This document shows positions 47,104 to 54,678 of a stretch of 64,000 nt of DNA, in pieces. A model generated the notes under the pieces. The model searched no databases. It had not been told where the DNA came from and saw only the letters and a list, made by a program, of their open reading frames with translations. Within the stretch, counting starts at the first letter, position 1. Each line of letters begins with the position of its first letter. Origin of the DNA: Streptomyces sp. NBC_00250. Lineage in GTDB: Bacteria; Actinomycetota; Actinomycetes; Streptomycetales; Streptomycetaceae. Both the position numbers and the translations under genes were made by a program. The stretch covers positions 8,604,001-8,668,000 of the forward strand of contig NZ_CP108088.1 in NCBI RefSeq assembly GCF_036192275.1. Reading direction: 5' to 3'.

Positions 47104-48603
47104 TCAGCGCTCCTTGGTGCCGTGCACGAGGTCGGGGTCGGCCACGCCCGGGCGTTCCTCCCAGAAGACGGGCGACCGCAGCCGCCACACGATCATGACG
47201 AGCACCCCGGTGAGGGCGATGCCGATACCGATGACGAGCGGCGGCCCGAGGCCGAACCACGAGGTGCCGCTGTACGAGTTCGCGGGATCGGACATGTCGG
47301 AGACCGACCTCACCAGGAGCCAGGTGAGCAGACCGGCACCGACCAGCGGGCCGAGGCCGATCAACAGGAAGTTGTGGACGCTCTCGAAGAGATGGCGCCG
47401 GTAGTACACCGCGCACGCGATGCCCGTGAGCGCGTAGTAGAAGGCGATGAGCAGGGAGAGCGCGGTGAGCGAGTCGAAGAGGGCGTTGGTACTGATCTGG
47501 TTGACCACCAGGTACCAGGCGATGGCGATGCCGGCGACCCACCACGTGCTCACGTCGGGCGTGCGGAAGCGCGGGCTGATGTGGGCGTAGTGCGAGGGCA
47601 GGGCCCGGCGGCGGGCCATGGACAGGGCGGTCCGCGACGCCGGGATGATCGTCGTCTGGGTGGAGGCGATGGCGGAGGTGGAGACGGCGAGCAGCAGGAC
47701 CCAGTCCCAGCCGCCGAGCACGTCGGTGGCGAGCTGGGCGAAGATGAACTCCTCCTCACCCGCGTTCTCCGCGAGGAAGGCGGGACCGGCGTACGCGACG
47801 ACGGCGAAGCCCACGGACACGTACGTGACGAGCAGGATGACGGTCGACCAGAGGCCCGCTTTGCCGGGGGCGGTCGCGGAGTCCTTGACCTCTTCGGTGA
47901 GATTGACCGCCGACTCCCAACCCCAGTAGATGAACACGCCGAGCAGCAGCCCGCCGGTCAGCGCCGCGCCTCCGGCGCCGAAGGGGTTCAGCCAGCTGAG
48001 GGCGGGTTCGACGGAGTCGTACGCGCTGCTGCCGTCGTACACCTTGTACAGCGCCACACCCACGAAGATCAGCAGGAAGGCGACCTGCGCCAGGATGAGG
48101 ACGTTCTGCACGTGGGCCGACAGCTCGGTGCCGATGACGCAGACGGCCGTCATCACCAGGATCAGGAGGACGGTGAGGGACTGGCGTACGAAGGCGTTGT
48201 CGACCCAGCTGTCGAGGCCGACGGAGAGCAGCGCGAAGCTCACGGCCACGTCCGCGAGCGAGCCGACGACCAGGACACCGGTCATCGCGATGGCCCAGCC
48301 GCCGAGCCACCCGGCCCACGGGCCCATCGCCCGCGTGACCCAGGAGAACGTCGTGCCGCAGTCCTGGTCCACCTTGTTCAGGTAGTAGAACGCCGACGCG
48401 ATGAGCAGCATCGGGACGAAGGACGCGAACATCACGCCGGGCGCGTAGATCCCGGCGAGCGCGACGATCGGGCCGATGACGGCGGCCAGGGAGTACGCGG
48501 GGGAGGTGGAGTTGAGCCCGATGACGAGGGCGTCGACGAACCCGATCGCATTGGCCTTCAGACCCGGGGGTCGGCCTTCGGGTGCGGAATCCTCTGCGGC
48601 CAT
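47104..48603 (-). CDS. APC-family amino-acid/polyamine permease
   Basis: A 499-residue permease with about twelve hydrophobic helices. Helix 1 contains the substrate-binding break in FVDALVIGLNSTSPAYSLAAVIG, followed by FSWVTRAMGPWAGWLGGWAI, as in the APC superfamily. A short cytoplasmic C-tail ends in ADPDLVHGTKER. ATG 48603 follows GAGGGA. It is the first gene of a two-gene operon with the Usp. The transported amino acid or amine cannot be read from sequence. Confidence 0.88.
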   Translation of the reverse strand: MAAEDSAPEGRPPGLKANAIGFVDALVIGLNSTSPAYSLAAVIGPIVALAGIYAPGVMFASFVPMLLIASAFYYLNKVDQDCGTTFSWVTRAMGPWAGWLGGWAIAMTGVLVVGSLADVAVSFALLSVGLDSWVDNAFVRQSLTVLLILVMTAVCVIGTELSAHVQNVLILAQVAFLLIFVGVALYKVYDGSSAYDSVEPALSWLNPFGAGGAALTGGLLLGVFIYWGWESAVNLTEEVKDSATAPGKAGLWSTVILLVTYVSVGFAVVAYAGPAFLAENAGEEEFIFAQLATDVLGGWDWVLLLAVSTSAIASTQTTIIPASRTALSMARRRALPSHYAHISPRFRTPDVSTWWVAGIAIAWYLVVNQISTNALFDSLTALSLLIAFYYALTGIACAVYYRRHLFESVHNFLLIGLGPLVGAGLLTWLLVRSVSDMSDPANSYSGTSWFGLGPPLVIGIGIALTGVLVMIVWRLRSPVFWEERPGVADPDLVHGTKER

Positions 48604-48870
48604 TGGTCCCTCAATCCGGAGAGAGGTATGCCTTCATCGTAGGGAGGTCGGGGTTCGGCCGCACGCCAGGAGGCCACCCGGGTGTATCTCCGCGGGAGCC
48701 CGACCACCCGCCCGGGGCGCCTGTCCGAGGGGGGCCTGCTGACCCGCCCGGGCGCCTGCTCCGCGGGTGGCCTGCCCACCCCCAGGGCGCCTGCCCGTGA
48801 GGAGCCCGCCCGTCCGCCCGATAGCATCGCGCAGCCCGCCGTACCGTACCCGTCACAGAACGGAACGCCG

Positions 48871-49563
48871 ATGCTGAAGAAGTTCGAGGACCTCTCCACG
48901 CCCCTCGTCGCCGACGCGTGCGTGCGCCTCGGGGAACCGCTGCGTTCCGCGCCCACCGGGATTCTGCCCGTCGTCGCCGGGCAGCGGGTCGCCGGCCGCG
49001 CGCTGCCCGTACGGCACTACGGAAGCGTCGACGTCTTCCTGGAGGCGTTCACCCTGGCCGAGCCCGGCGACGTCCTCGTCATCGACAACGCGGGCCGCCA
49101 CGACGAGGCCTGCATCGGCGACCTCGCCGTCCTGGAGGCCGAGGCGGCCGGTGTCACCGGGGTCGTCGTCTGGGGTCTGCACCGGGACACCCCCGACCTC
49201 GTCGAGATCGGTCTGCCCGTCTTCTCGTACGGACGTCACGCGCCCGGCCCCGTACGTCTCGACCCCCGGGACCCGGACGCGCTGACCACCGCCCGGTTCG
49301 GCGAGCAGGAGGTGACCGTCGGCGATGTCGTCTTCGCCGACGACGACGGCGTGCTCTTCGTGGCGGCAGCCCGCGTGGACGCCGTGCTCGACGTGGCCCG
49401 CACCCTGTTCTCTACGGAACGGGATCAGGCCCGCCGCATCAGGGCGGGGGAGACGCTCCGGACGCAGACCCGGTTCGACGCCTATCTGGCGGGCCGGGCC
49501 GAGGACCCCTCGTACACCTTCCGGCAGCATCTGCGCCGGATCGGCGGCGCGATCGAGGAGTGA
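48871..49563 (+). CDS. RraA-family protein (HMG aldolase-like)
   Basis: A 230-residue member of the RraA/4-hydroxy-4-methyl-2-oxoglutarate aldolase family. The core blocks are STPLVADACVRLG, GDVLVIDNAGRHDEACIGDLAVLEAEAAGVTGVVVWGLHRDT and VTVGDVVFADDDGVLFV. The usual VVDGxxRD metal-binding segment reads VVWGLHRD, so the first Asp is replaced by Trp, although the RD pair and a downstream DDDG remain. It may be an oxaloacetate decarboxylase/aldolase or a non-catalytic relative. ATG 48871 is chosen; upstream sequence is Gly/Pro-rich noncoding. Confidence 0.85.
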   Translation: MLKKFEDLSTPLVADACVRLGEPLRSAPTGILPVVAGQRVAGRALPVRHYGSVDVFLEAFTLAEPGDVLVIDNAGRHDEACIGDLAVLEAEAAGVTGVVVWGLHRDTPDLVEIGLPVFSYGRHAPGPVRLDPRDPDALTTARFGEQEVTVGDVVFADDDGVLFVAAARVDAVLDVARTLFSTERDQARRIRAGETLRTQTRFDAYLAGRAEDPSYTFRQHLRRIGGAIEE

Positions 49564-49591
49564 GCCGCGGCGGTCCGGACACCGGTGGGAA

Positions 49592-50029
49592 TCAGCCCTC
49601 GAAACCGACCGTGCCGTCCGGCAGGATCGCCTCCACGCGCGCGCCGTGCTCCACGGTCCGGCTCACCGTGCAGAACTTCTCGTGCGTCAGACGCACCCCG
49701 CGGGCGAACACCTCGGCCGCCTTCGGGTTGTTGTCCGGGAGCTCGAACTCGTAGCTGACCCGGATACGGCCCACCCGGCCGTCGTCCTCGGGCCCGGAGA
49801 CCGACTCGACCACGATTCTGAGGTCTTCGTGGTCCACGGCCCGCGCGGTCCTGTCCACGACGAGCCCGCCGCACCCGCCCATCGCCGCGAGCAGCAACTC
49901 GACGGGCGTGAACGAGGGCTGCGCGTCTGCGTCGTCGGCGGCGGCCATCCGGACCTCCGCACCCCGGTCGTTTCGGGCGGTCCAGTTCCGGTACCCGGTA
50001 CGGACGGTCTCGATCCGGTAGTCGGCCAT
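49592..50029 (-). CDS. OsmC/Ohr-family peroxiredoxin-like protein
   Basis: A 145-residue OsmC-family protein. The two redox cysteines lie in LLLAAMGGCGGLVVD (about residue 53) and EKFCTVSRTV (about 119), with the swapped-dimer strands between. Such proteins reduce organic hydroperoxides; a thiol partner such as dihydrolipoamide or mycothiol is expected. ATG 50029 opens the frame. It is convergent with the RraA-like gene at 28 bases, and its start lies 125 bases from the end of the amidotransferase gene. Confidence 0.9.
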   Translation of the reverse strand: MADYRIETVRTGYRNWTARNDRGAEVRMAAADDADAQPSFTPVELLLAAMGGCGGLVVDRTARAVDHEDLRIVVESVSGPEDDGRVGRIRVSYEFELPDNNPKAAEVFARGVRLTHEKFCTVSRTVEHGARVEAILPDGTVGFEG

Positions 50030-50154
50030 GGCGGCGGTCTCCTTCGTTCTCGGGTGCGTGCTCGTACGTTACGGCCGCCCGCTCAAGCAACCCCACCGCC
50101 CCCGCCCGGCCAAGCGGACGCGCCGGGCAGTCACTCACGGGGCACGGTGCGGTC

Positions 50155-50961
50155 TCATAGGCTGCGGGCGGCGGGGACGTCGAGGACGGTGGCGTTCGCC
50201 GCGGTGGCGGCGAACGCCAGGACCACCGCACCCCAGGCCTCCGACACGGCTCCCCAGACCCTCCGGAGTTCGGGTTCCACGTCGCCCACCGCGTTCACCA
50301 CGGCCTCCGGATCGGCGCCCGCCTCTCGTACGGACGCGTCTTCCGCGGCCGCCCACACCTCGACCGCCGCCCCGCCCACCTCCGGGTGGAACTGCACCGC
50401 CCAACAGGCGCTCCCGACCCGGAACGCCTGGTGCGGGCAGTCGTCGCCGGTGAGCAGCGGGACCGCGCCGGGCGGCAGCCGGTCCACCTCGTCCCAGTGC
50501 CACTGCGCCGCCGGGGTCCCGTCCCGGACCTCGCCGAGCACGGGGTCTCCCGCCACGGTCGGCAGCCTCCGCAGCGGTACGGCACCCAACTCCGGACCCT
50601 GGGGGCGCGTCGTGACCGAACCGCCCAGGGCATGGGCGACGATCTGGCCGCCCAGGCAGATCCCGAGCAGGGGTATCTCCCCGTTCACGGCCTCCCGGAC
50701 GAGCGACCGGACCCCGGGCAGCCACGGAGCGGCTGCGTCGTCCTCGCAGTTCACCGACCCGCCGAGCACCAACAGCCCGGCCTGTCCGCTCAAGTCGGCC
50801 GGGAGCGCCTCGCCCTCCCAGGCCCGCACCACGTCGAGCCGGAGGCCGGCCCGTACGAGGTGCTCGCCGACGAGCCCCGGACCGGCCTCCTCCTCGTGCT
50901 GCACCACCAGTACGACCGCTTCCCGACTCCCCGCCGTCTCCGCCATCTCCGCCATCTCCAT
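50155..50961 (-). CDS. Class I glutamine amidotransferase-like protein
   Basis: A 268-residue class I GATase fold. The nucleophile elbow is GICLGGQIVAHALGG with the catalytic Cys in GICLGG, and the His-Glu pair is seen in WAVQFHPEVGG. The block GLLVLGGSVNCEDD near the N-terminus is typical of GMP-synthase-like stand-alone GATases. It probably acts on gamma-glutamyl compounds or serves an unidentified synthetase. Several ATGs lie close together (50961, 50955, 50946); the first gives the complete fold and the last has a better-placed GGAG. Confidence 0.88.
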   Translation of the reverse strand: MEMAEMAETAGSREAVVLVVQHEEEAGPGLVGEHLVRAGLRLDVVRAWEGEALPADLSGQAGLLVLGGSVNCEDDAAAPWLPGVRSLVREAVNGEIPLLGICLGGQIVAHALGGSVTTRPQGPELGAVPLRRLPTVAGDPVLGEVRDGTPAAQWHWDEVDRLPPGAVPLLTGDDCPHQAFRVGSACWAVQFHPEVGGAAVEVWAAAEDASVREAGADPEAVVNAVGDVEPELRRVWGAVSEAWGAVVLAFAATAANATVLDVPAARSL

Positions 50962-51411
50962 CGTCAGGGTCGTCCGCCTTCCATGGCCTGCCCCCGGGAA
51001 CGCCTCGTCGCGTCCGTCGTCCCCGAAGGATCGCCGAAGAGACGTTCGCCCGGGACCCCTCGGGGGAACTTCCGCGCGAGCGCCTGAGTAGCCGCGTACG
51101 CACACCTGAGTACCTTGACCGATACGGCGACCGCCCGCCCGCTGGTGGACTGTGACCATGACCTTCGACGCCCGGCGCACCCGCCCCCTCCAGCACGTCA
51201 CCGCCACCGGCGCGGCCCTCGCGGTCGCCCTCGGCCCGCTGGTGCTCGGCGCGCTGCTCGCCCGGCAGGTGGGCGGCGACCCGATGGCCTCCGTCAACGC
51301 CCTGATCGCGGGCGGCGGTCAGCGCGCCCGGGTCTCCTGTGCGCATCTCCGCTCCAAGAGCCGCCTCCGTCCCCGCGTCCGGACGTCCGCCCGGCTGCGG
51401 CCCCGGACGCC
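50962..51411. other. Intergenic region with possible short truncated gene
   Basis: No well-supported gene. Rightward, a frame from GTG 51152 (ATG 51158) reads DARRTRPLQHVTATGAALAV, then a membrane-like stretch GPLVLGALLARQVGG, after which the sequence turns into basic low-complexity text up to 51445. It could be a truncated small membrane protein cut by the convergent NTPase gene. The leftward amidotransferase promoter should lie in 50962-51120, where two CCTGAGTA repeats occur. Confidence 0.35.
51083..51112. promoter_or_regulatory. Direct CCTGAGTA repeats upstream of the amidotransferase
   Basis: CCTGAGTA occurs at 51083-51090 and again at 51105-51112, a 22-base period of about two helical turns, both on the same face. 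They lie about 120-150 bases upstream of the leftward amidotransferase start and just before the possible short rightward frame. Possible operator for a tandem-binding regulator. Confidence 0.45.
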
Positions 51412-54387
51412 TCACGCCGAGGCGCGACCGACGATCAGGTCATGACACAGGCGTGCGCGGTCGGACACCTCGCCTCCCACGGCTGACAGTTCGGTCAGAT
51501 ACTCCAGCGCATAGGTGATGTCCTCACGGTCCGGTTCCGGTTCTGAGGAGAGGACGGCCGCGGCCGTCTCGCGTACACGGGCCTCCGACTCGAAGAGCAC
51601 TGCCTTGAACAGGGCCAGGAACCTGATGTCGGCGGGATCCTGTGGGCTCGACAGAGAGGCGAACCGCTGTTCCCACTGCTCCGTACCTGGTTCGATCCGC
51701 TCTTGCAGGACGTCGAGCATGAGCATCTCGAACGCGCAGGAGAGATCCTCAGGGTGCGCCTCGACGGCCTGCTCCAGGTCCGAGCGTGCCCTCTCGTAGC
51801 GACCTGCCTGGCGGTGTGCCTGGCCGCGGGTGGCGTGTGCCCAGGCGTAGGCGGGATTGAGTTCGAGTGCGGCGGTGAGATCGGTGACGGCTTCGTCGTA
51901 TCGGCCCGCCTGCCGGTGTGCCTCGCCGCGGGTGGCGTGTGCCCAGGCGTAGGCGGGGTCGAGTTCGAGTGCGGTGGTGAGGTCGGTGACGGCCTGGTCG
52001 TACCGGCCCGCTTGGCGGTGCGCTTCGCCGCGGTTGGCGTGTGCCCAGGTATAGGTGGGGTCGAGTTCGAGTGCGGTGGTGAGGTCGGTGACGGCCTGGT
52101 CGTACCGGCCCGCCTGCCGGTGTGCCTCGCCGCGGTTGGCGAGTGCCCAGTCGTACGTGGGGTTGAGGTGGAGTGCGGCGGTGAGGTCGGTGACGGCCTG
52201 GTCGTACCGGCCCGCCTGCCGATGCGTTTGACCGCGGGAGGCGAGTGCCCAGACGTAGGCGGGGTCGAGTTCGAGTGCGGCGGTGAGGTCGGTGACGGCC
52301 TGGTCGTATCGGCCCGCCTGCCGGTGTGCTTCGCCGCGCGAGGCGAGTGCCCAGCCGTTGGCGGGGTCGAGTTCGAGTGCGGCGGTGAGGTCGGTGACGG
52401 CCTGGTCGTGTCGGCCCGCCTGCCGGTGCGCCTCACCGCGGTGGGCGTGTGCCCACGGCACTGTGGGGTCGAGTTCGAGTGCGGCGGTGAAATCGGTGAC
52501 GGCCTGGTCGTGTCGGCCCGCCTGCCGGTGCACGTCACCGCGGTGGGCGAGCGCCCTGGCGTCGGTGGGGTCGAGTCGGAGGGCGGTCGTGAGGTCGGTG
52601 ATGGCCTCGTCGTAGTGGCCCAGCCAGCCGTGGGTCTCCCCGCGCCGTGCCCAGGCATGGGCATTGTCCGCGTTGGCGGCGAGGGCCTGGTCGAATTCGA
52701 CGAGCGCCTCTTCGTCCTGGTCGGCGAGGTAGAGGAGGTGGCCGCGATAGGTGTGGGCCCAGCTCCGGCCGTCGGCGGTCAGCTGGCCGCGGGCGAGCAG
52801 CAGGCTGAGGCACCGGAGAGCGGGCTCGTCGGCGGCGAGCGCTTCCCGGAGCCGCTCCGACCAGCTGATGAGAGCCGCGTCGGCGGTGTCGTTCCCGGCC
52901 TGCTCGATGCTCTCGACCCAGTGCCGCAGTACGGCCGTGTCCTGGCCCGCAGCATGGACGACCTCTTCCACGGCCTGCTGAAGATACGTTCCCGGGTGGG
53001 CGCACAGCCGGTGGTACGTCTCGTCCAGACGGTGCCGACGCCATGCGGCGTCCTCCCAGGGCTGCGCCTCGGCGAGGCGTTCCTCGACGGAGACGCGCCA
53101 GGCGGCGTGCGTGTCGGCCAGGCGGAGATGCGTGGAGGTCCAGGCCTGAGGCGAATCCGTGCGCTGTTGGCGCACCATGCTGGCCCGCACCACCGCGTGG
53201 TAGTGCTTGAAGTCGCTGCGGCCGCTGACGAACGGCTGCCGGCACAGCCATTCCCACAGTCCCGGCGTTTCGGGCCCGGCCGCGGCCTGGAAGACGTCCT
53301 CGTTCAGCTGCAGGGGCAACGCCCCCGCCCGTACGGCATCACGCTGTTCCGGATCCGTGATCCACTGCACGAAGCGTTCCACGGCCACGTCCGCGACGTG
53401 TCCGCCCTCCTCGACGTCGTCGACGGTGTGAGGGCGGGCCAGGGCGAGGAGGTCCACGAGCAGCGGCAGCCCCAACGAGAGCCGCAGCACCGCGTCCACC
53501 ACCCTCGGGTCGGTGACGCCCCGCGTCGTCAGCAACGAGCGGGTCTCCGCCTCGGTGAAGACTTCCAGCGGTACGTCCGCGACCTGATCCCGCAGCGGTG
53601 CCCACCCCCGCTCGGCAAGTTCGTCGCGGCCGGCGAGAACGACGATGACGTTCACCGGGACCGGGCCGAACTCCTCGTCCAGCATGCTCAGCAGCCACTC
53701 GTCCAAGTACCCGGCGTTCTGCTCCCATGTGTCGAAGAACAGGACCACCCACCGGTGGCGCCGGGACAGGCGCTCCAGCTCCGAGACGAAGGCACGGCTC
53801 AGCCCGGCCTCGTCGCCCCCGGCGCCGCGCCGCTGGACACGGGACCGGGACGCCGACCGCACGCGGTCCAGCCCCTGGGCCGCCGCGTCGGGATTCGCCA
53901 GGGCGGTGAAGACACCGGCTCCCGGGATCAGCGAGACGGCGCCCAGCGCGGCCTGCGTCACGACGCGGCTCGACATCGAGGCCTCGCCCTCCAGCGCCAT
54001 CGGTTCGACCAGTGCCGCCTGCTCGCGCCGGTACTGTTCGACGGCCCGGTCGAAGTCCTTGCACGGCCCCGCCTGCTCCGCCAGCTGCCTGGTCAGCTCG
54101 GTCAGGGCCTGTCGCACCCCGTGGACGTCGTTCTCGTCGACCATCGCCGTCACCGCGTCCGCGCGCCGGGCCGCGTCCTGCCACTGCCGCAGCAGCGTGG
54201 ACTTCCCCACACCACCCACACCGCGCACGTGGAACAGGAACTCCGCCGGATCGTCCTCGGCGAGCGGGTCCTTCGACAGGTTCTCCGTGAACAGCGCCAA
54301 CTGCGCACGCCGCCCCACGAACCGCGCCTTGGCGCGCTGCCGAATCAACGCTCCTCTGGACAGGCCTCGCGCAGCCGACCCCGCCAT
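51412..54387 (-). CDS. STAND-type NTPase with C-terminal TPR repeats
   Basis: A 991-residue protein. An N-terminal NTPase module begins with FVGRRAQLALFTENL, has Walker A RGVGGVGKSTLL (Lys62) and Walker B WVVLFFDTWEQ (about 213-222), and continues with GLPLLVDLLALA typical of STAND/NB-ARC ATPases. A helical linker (about 400-540) leads to about ten TPR units of 34 residues (about 540-880) and a helical C-terminus. There is no obvious N-terminal effector domain. STAND proteins oligomerise on ligand binding and serve in signalling, cell death or phage defence; the role here is not known. Single gene, ATG 54387. Confidence 0.85.
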   Translation of the reverse strand: MAGSAARGLSRGALIRQRAKARFVGRRAQLALFTENLSKDPLAEDDPAEFLFHVRGVGGVGKSTLLRQWQDAARRADAVTAMVDENDVHGVRQALTELTRQLAEQAGPCKDFDRAVEQYRREQAALVEPMALEGEASMSSRVVTQAALGAVSLIPGAGVFTALANPDAAAQGLDRVRSASRSRVQRRGAGGDEAGLSRAFVSELERLSRRHRWVVLFFDTWEQNAGYLDEWLLSMLDEEFGPVPVNVIVVLAGRDELAERGWAPLRDQVADVPLEVFTEAETRSLLTTRGVTDPRVVDAVLRLSLGLPLLVDLLALARPHTVDDVEEGGHVADVAVERFVQWITDPEQRDAVRAGALPLQLNEDVFQAAAGPETPGLWEWLCRQPFVSGRSDFKHYHAVVRASMVRQQRTDSPQAWTSTHLRLADTHAAWRVSVEERLAEAQPWEDAAWRRHRLDETYHRLCAHPGTYLQQAVEEVVHAAGQDTAVLRHWVESIEQAGNDTADAALISWSERLREALAADEPALRCLSLLLARGQLTADGRSWAHTYRGHLLYLADQDEEALVEFDQALAANADNAHAWARRGETHGWLGHYDEAITDLTTALRLDPTDARALAHRGDVHRQAGRHDQAVTDFTAALELDPTVPWAHAHRGEAHRQAGRHDQAVTDLTAALELDPANGWALASRGEAHRQAGRYDQAVTDLTAALELDPAYVWALASRGQTHRQAGRYDQAVTDLTAALHLNPTYDWALANRGEAHRQAGRYDQAVTDLTTALELDPTYTWAHANRGEAHRQAGRYDQAVTDLTTALELDPAYAWAHATRGEAHRQAGRYDEAVTDLTAALELNPAYAWAHATRGQAHRQAGRYERARSDLEQAVEAHPEDLSCAFEMLMLDVLQERIEPGTEQWEQRFASLSSPQDPADIRFLALFKAVLFESEARVRETAAAVLSSEPEPDREDITYALEYLTELSAVGGEVSDRARLCHDLIVGRASA
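51742..52659 (-). repeat. Nine 102-bp tandem repeats encoding TPR units
   Basis: Units of exactly 102 bp run in register from 52659 down to 51742. The seven central units (51844-52557) are nearly identical in DNA and encode variants of RGEAHRQAGRYDQAVTDL. Even third positions are largely conserved, which points to recent unequal exchange or gene conversion rather than independent selection of TPRs. Confidence 0.95.
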
Positions 54388-54441
54388 TCCCCGTACCCCC
54401 TGTCACCCGCCCACCCCGTTCCCGAGGAAGGCGCATCGTCC

Positions 54442-54475
54442 GTCACCTGCCCGCCCGTCGCATCGGGCAGGTGAC
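54442..54475. other. Hairpin upstream of the STAND NTPase gene
   Basis: A perfect 12-bp stem (54442-54453 with 54464-54475) with a 10-base loop lies 55 bases upstream of the NTPase start, in the divergent gap to the molybdenum enzyme. Without a gene running into it, it is more likely an operator or an RNA structure in the NTPase leader than a terminator. The rest of the 291-base gap shows no ORF. Confidence 0.5.
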
Positions 54476-54678
54476 AAGTGTCCGGTCCCGGCCGGCTGTC
54501 TGTCAGCCGACCTCACGGGATCGCACCGGCGCGCGGGGGCGGCAAAGGGAGCCTTCTTTGACGGTGACCTGACACCGGCGGTGCGAATGGTCCCCCGGGA
54601 TCACCCACATGAGCGATGATCAACGCATCTGAGGGCAGCCCGGGGCGCAGCGCCGGACCAGGACGAAGGGCACACCGA

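Noticed and set aside
41769..47198. A very long Arg/Pro-rich rightward open frame
   Set aside because: It runs through the esterase, sulfatase, methyltransferase and Usp genes in a wrong frame and encodes only low-complexity Arg/Pro sequence.
51742..52659. CRISPR-like regular repeats
   Set aside because: The period is 102 bp with no unique spacers, the units are in frame and encode TPRs, and no cas gene is near.
50155..54387. Anti-phage defence island around the STAND NTPase
   Set aside because: Neighbours are an amidotransferase, OsmC and a molybdenum hydroxylase; no nuclease, toxin or integrase is present, so only the NTPase itself remains a weak candidate.
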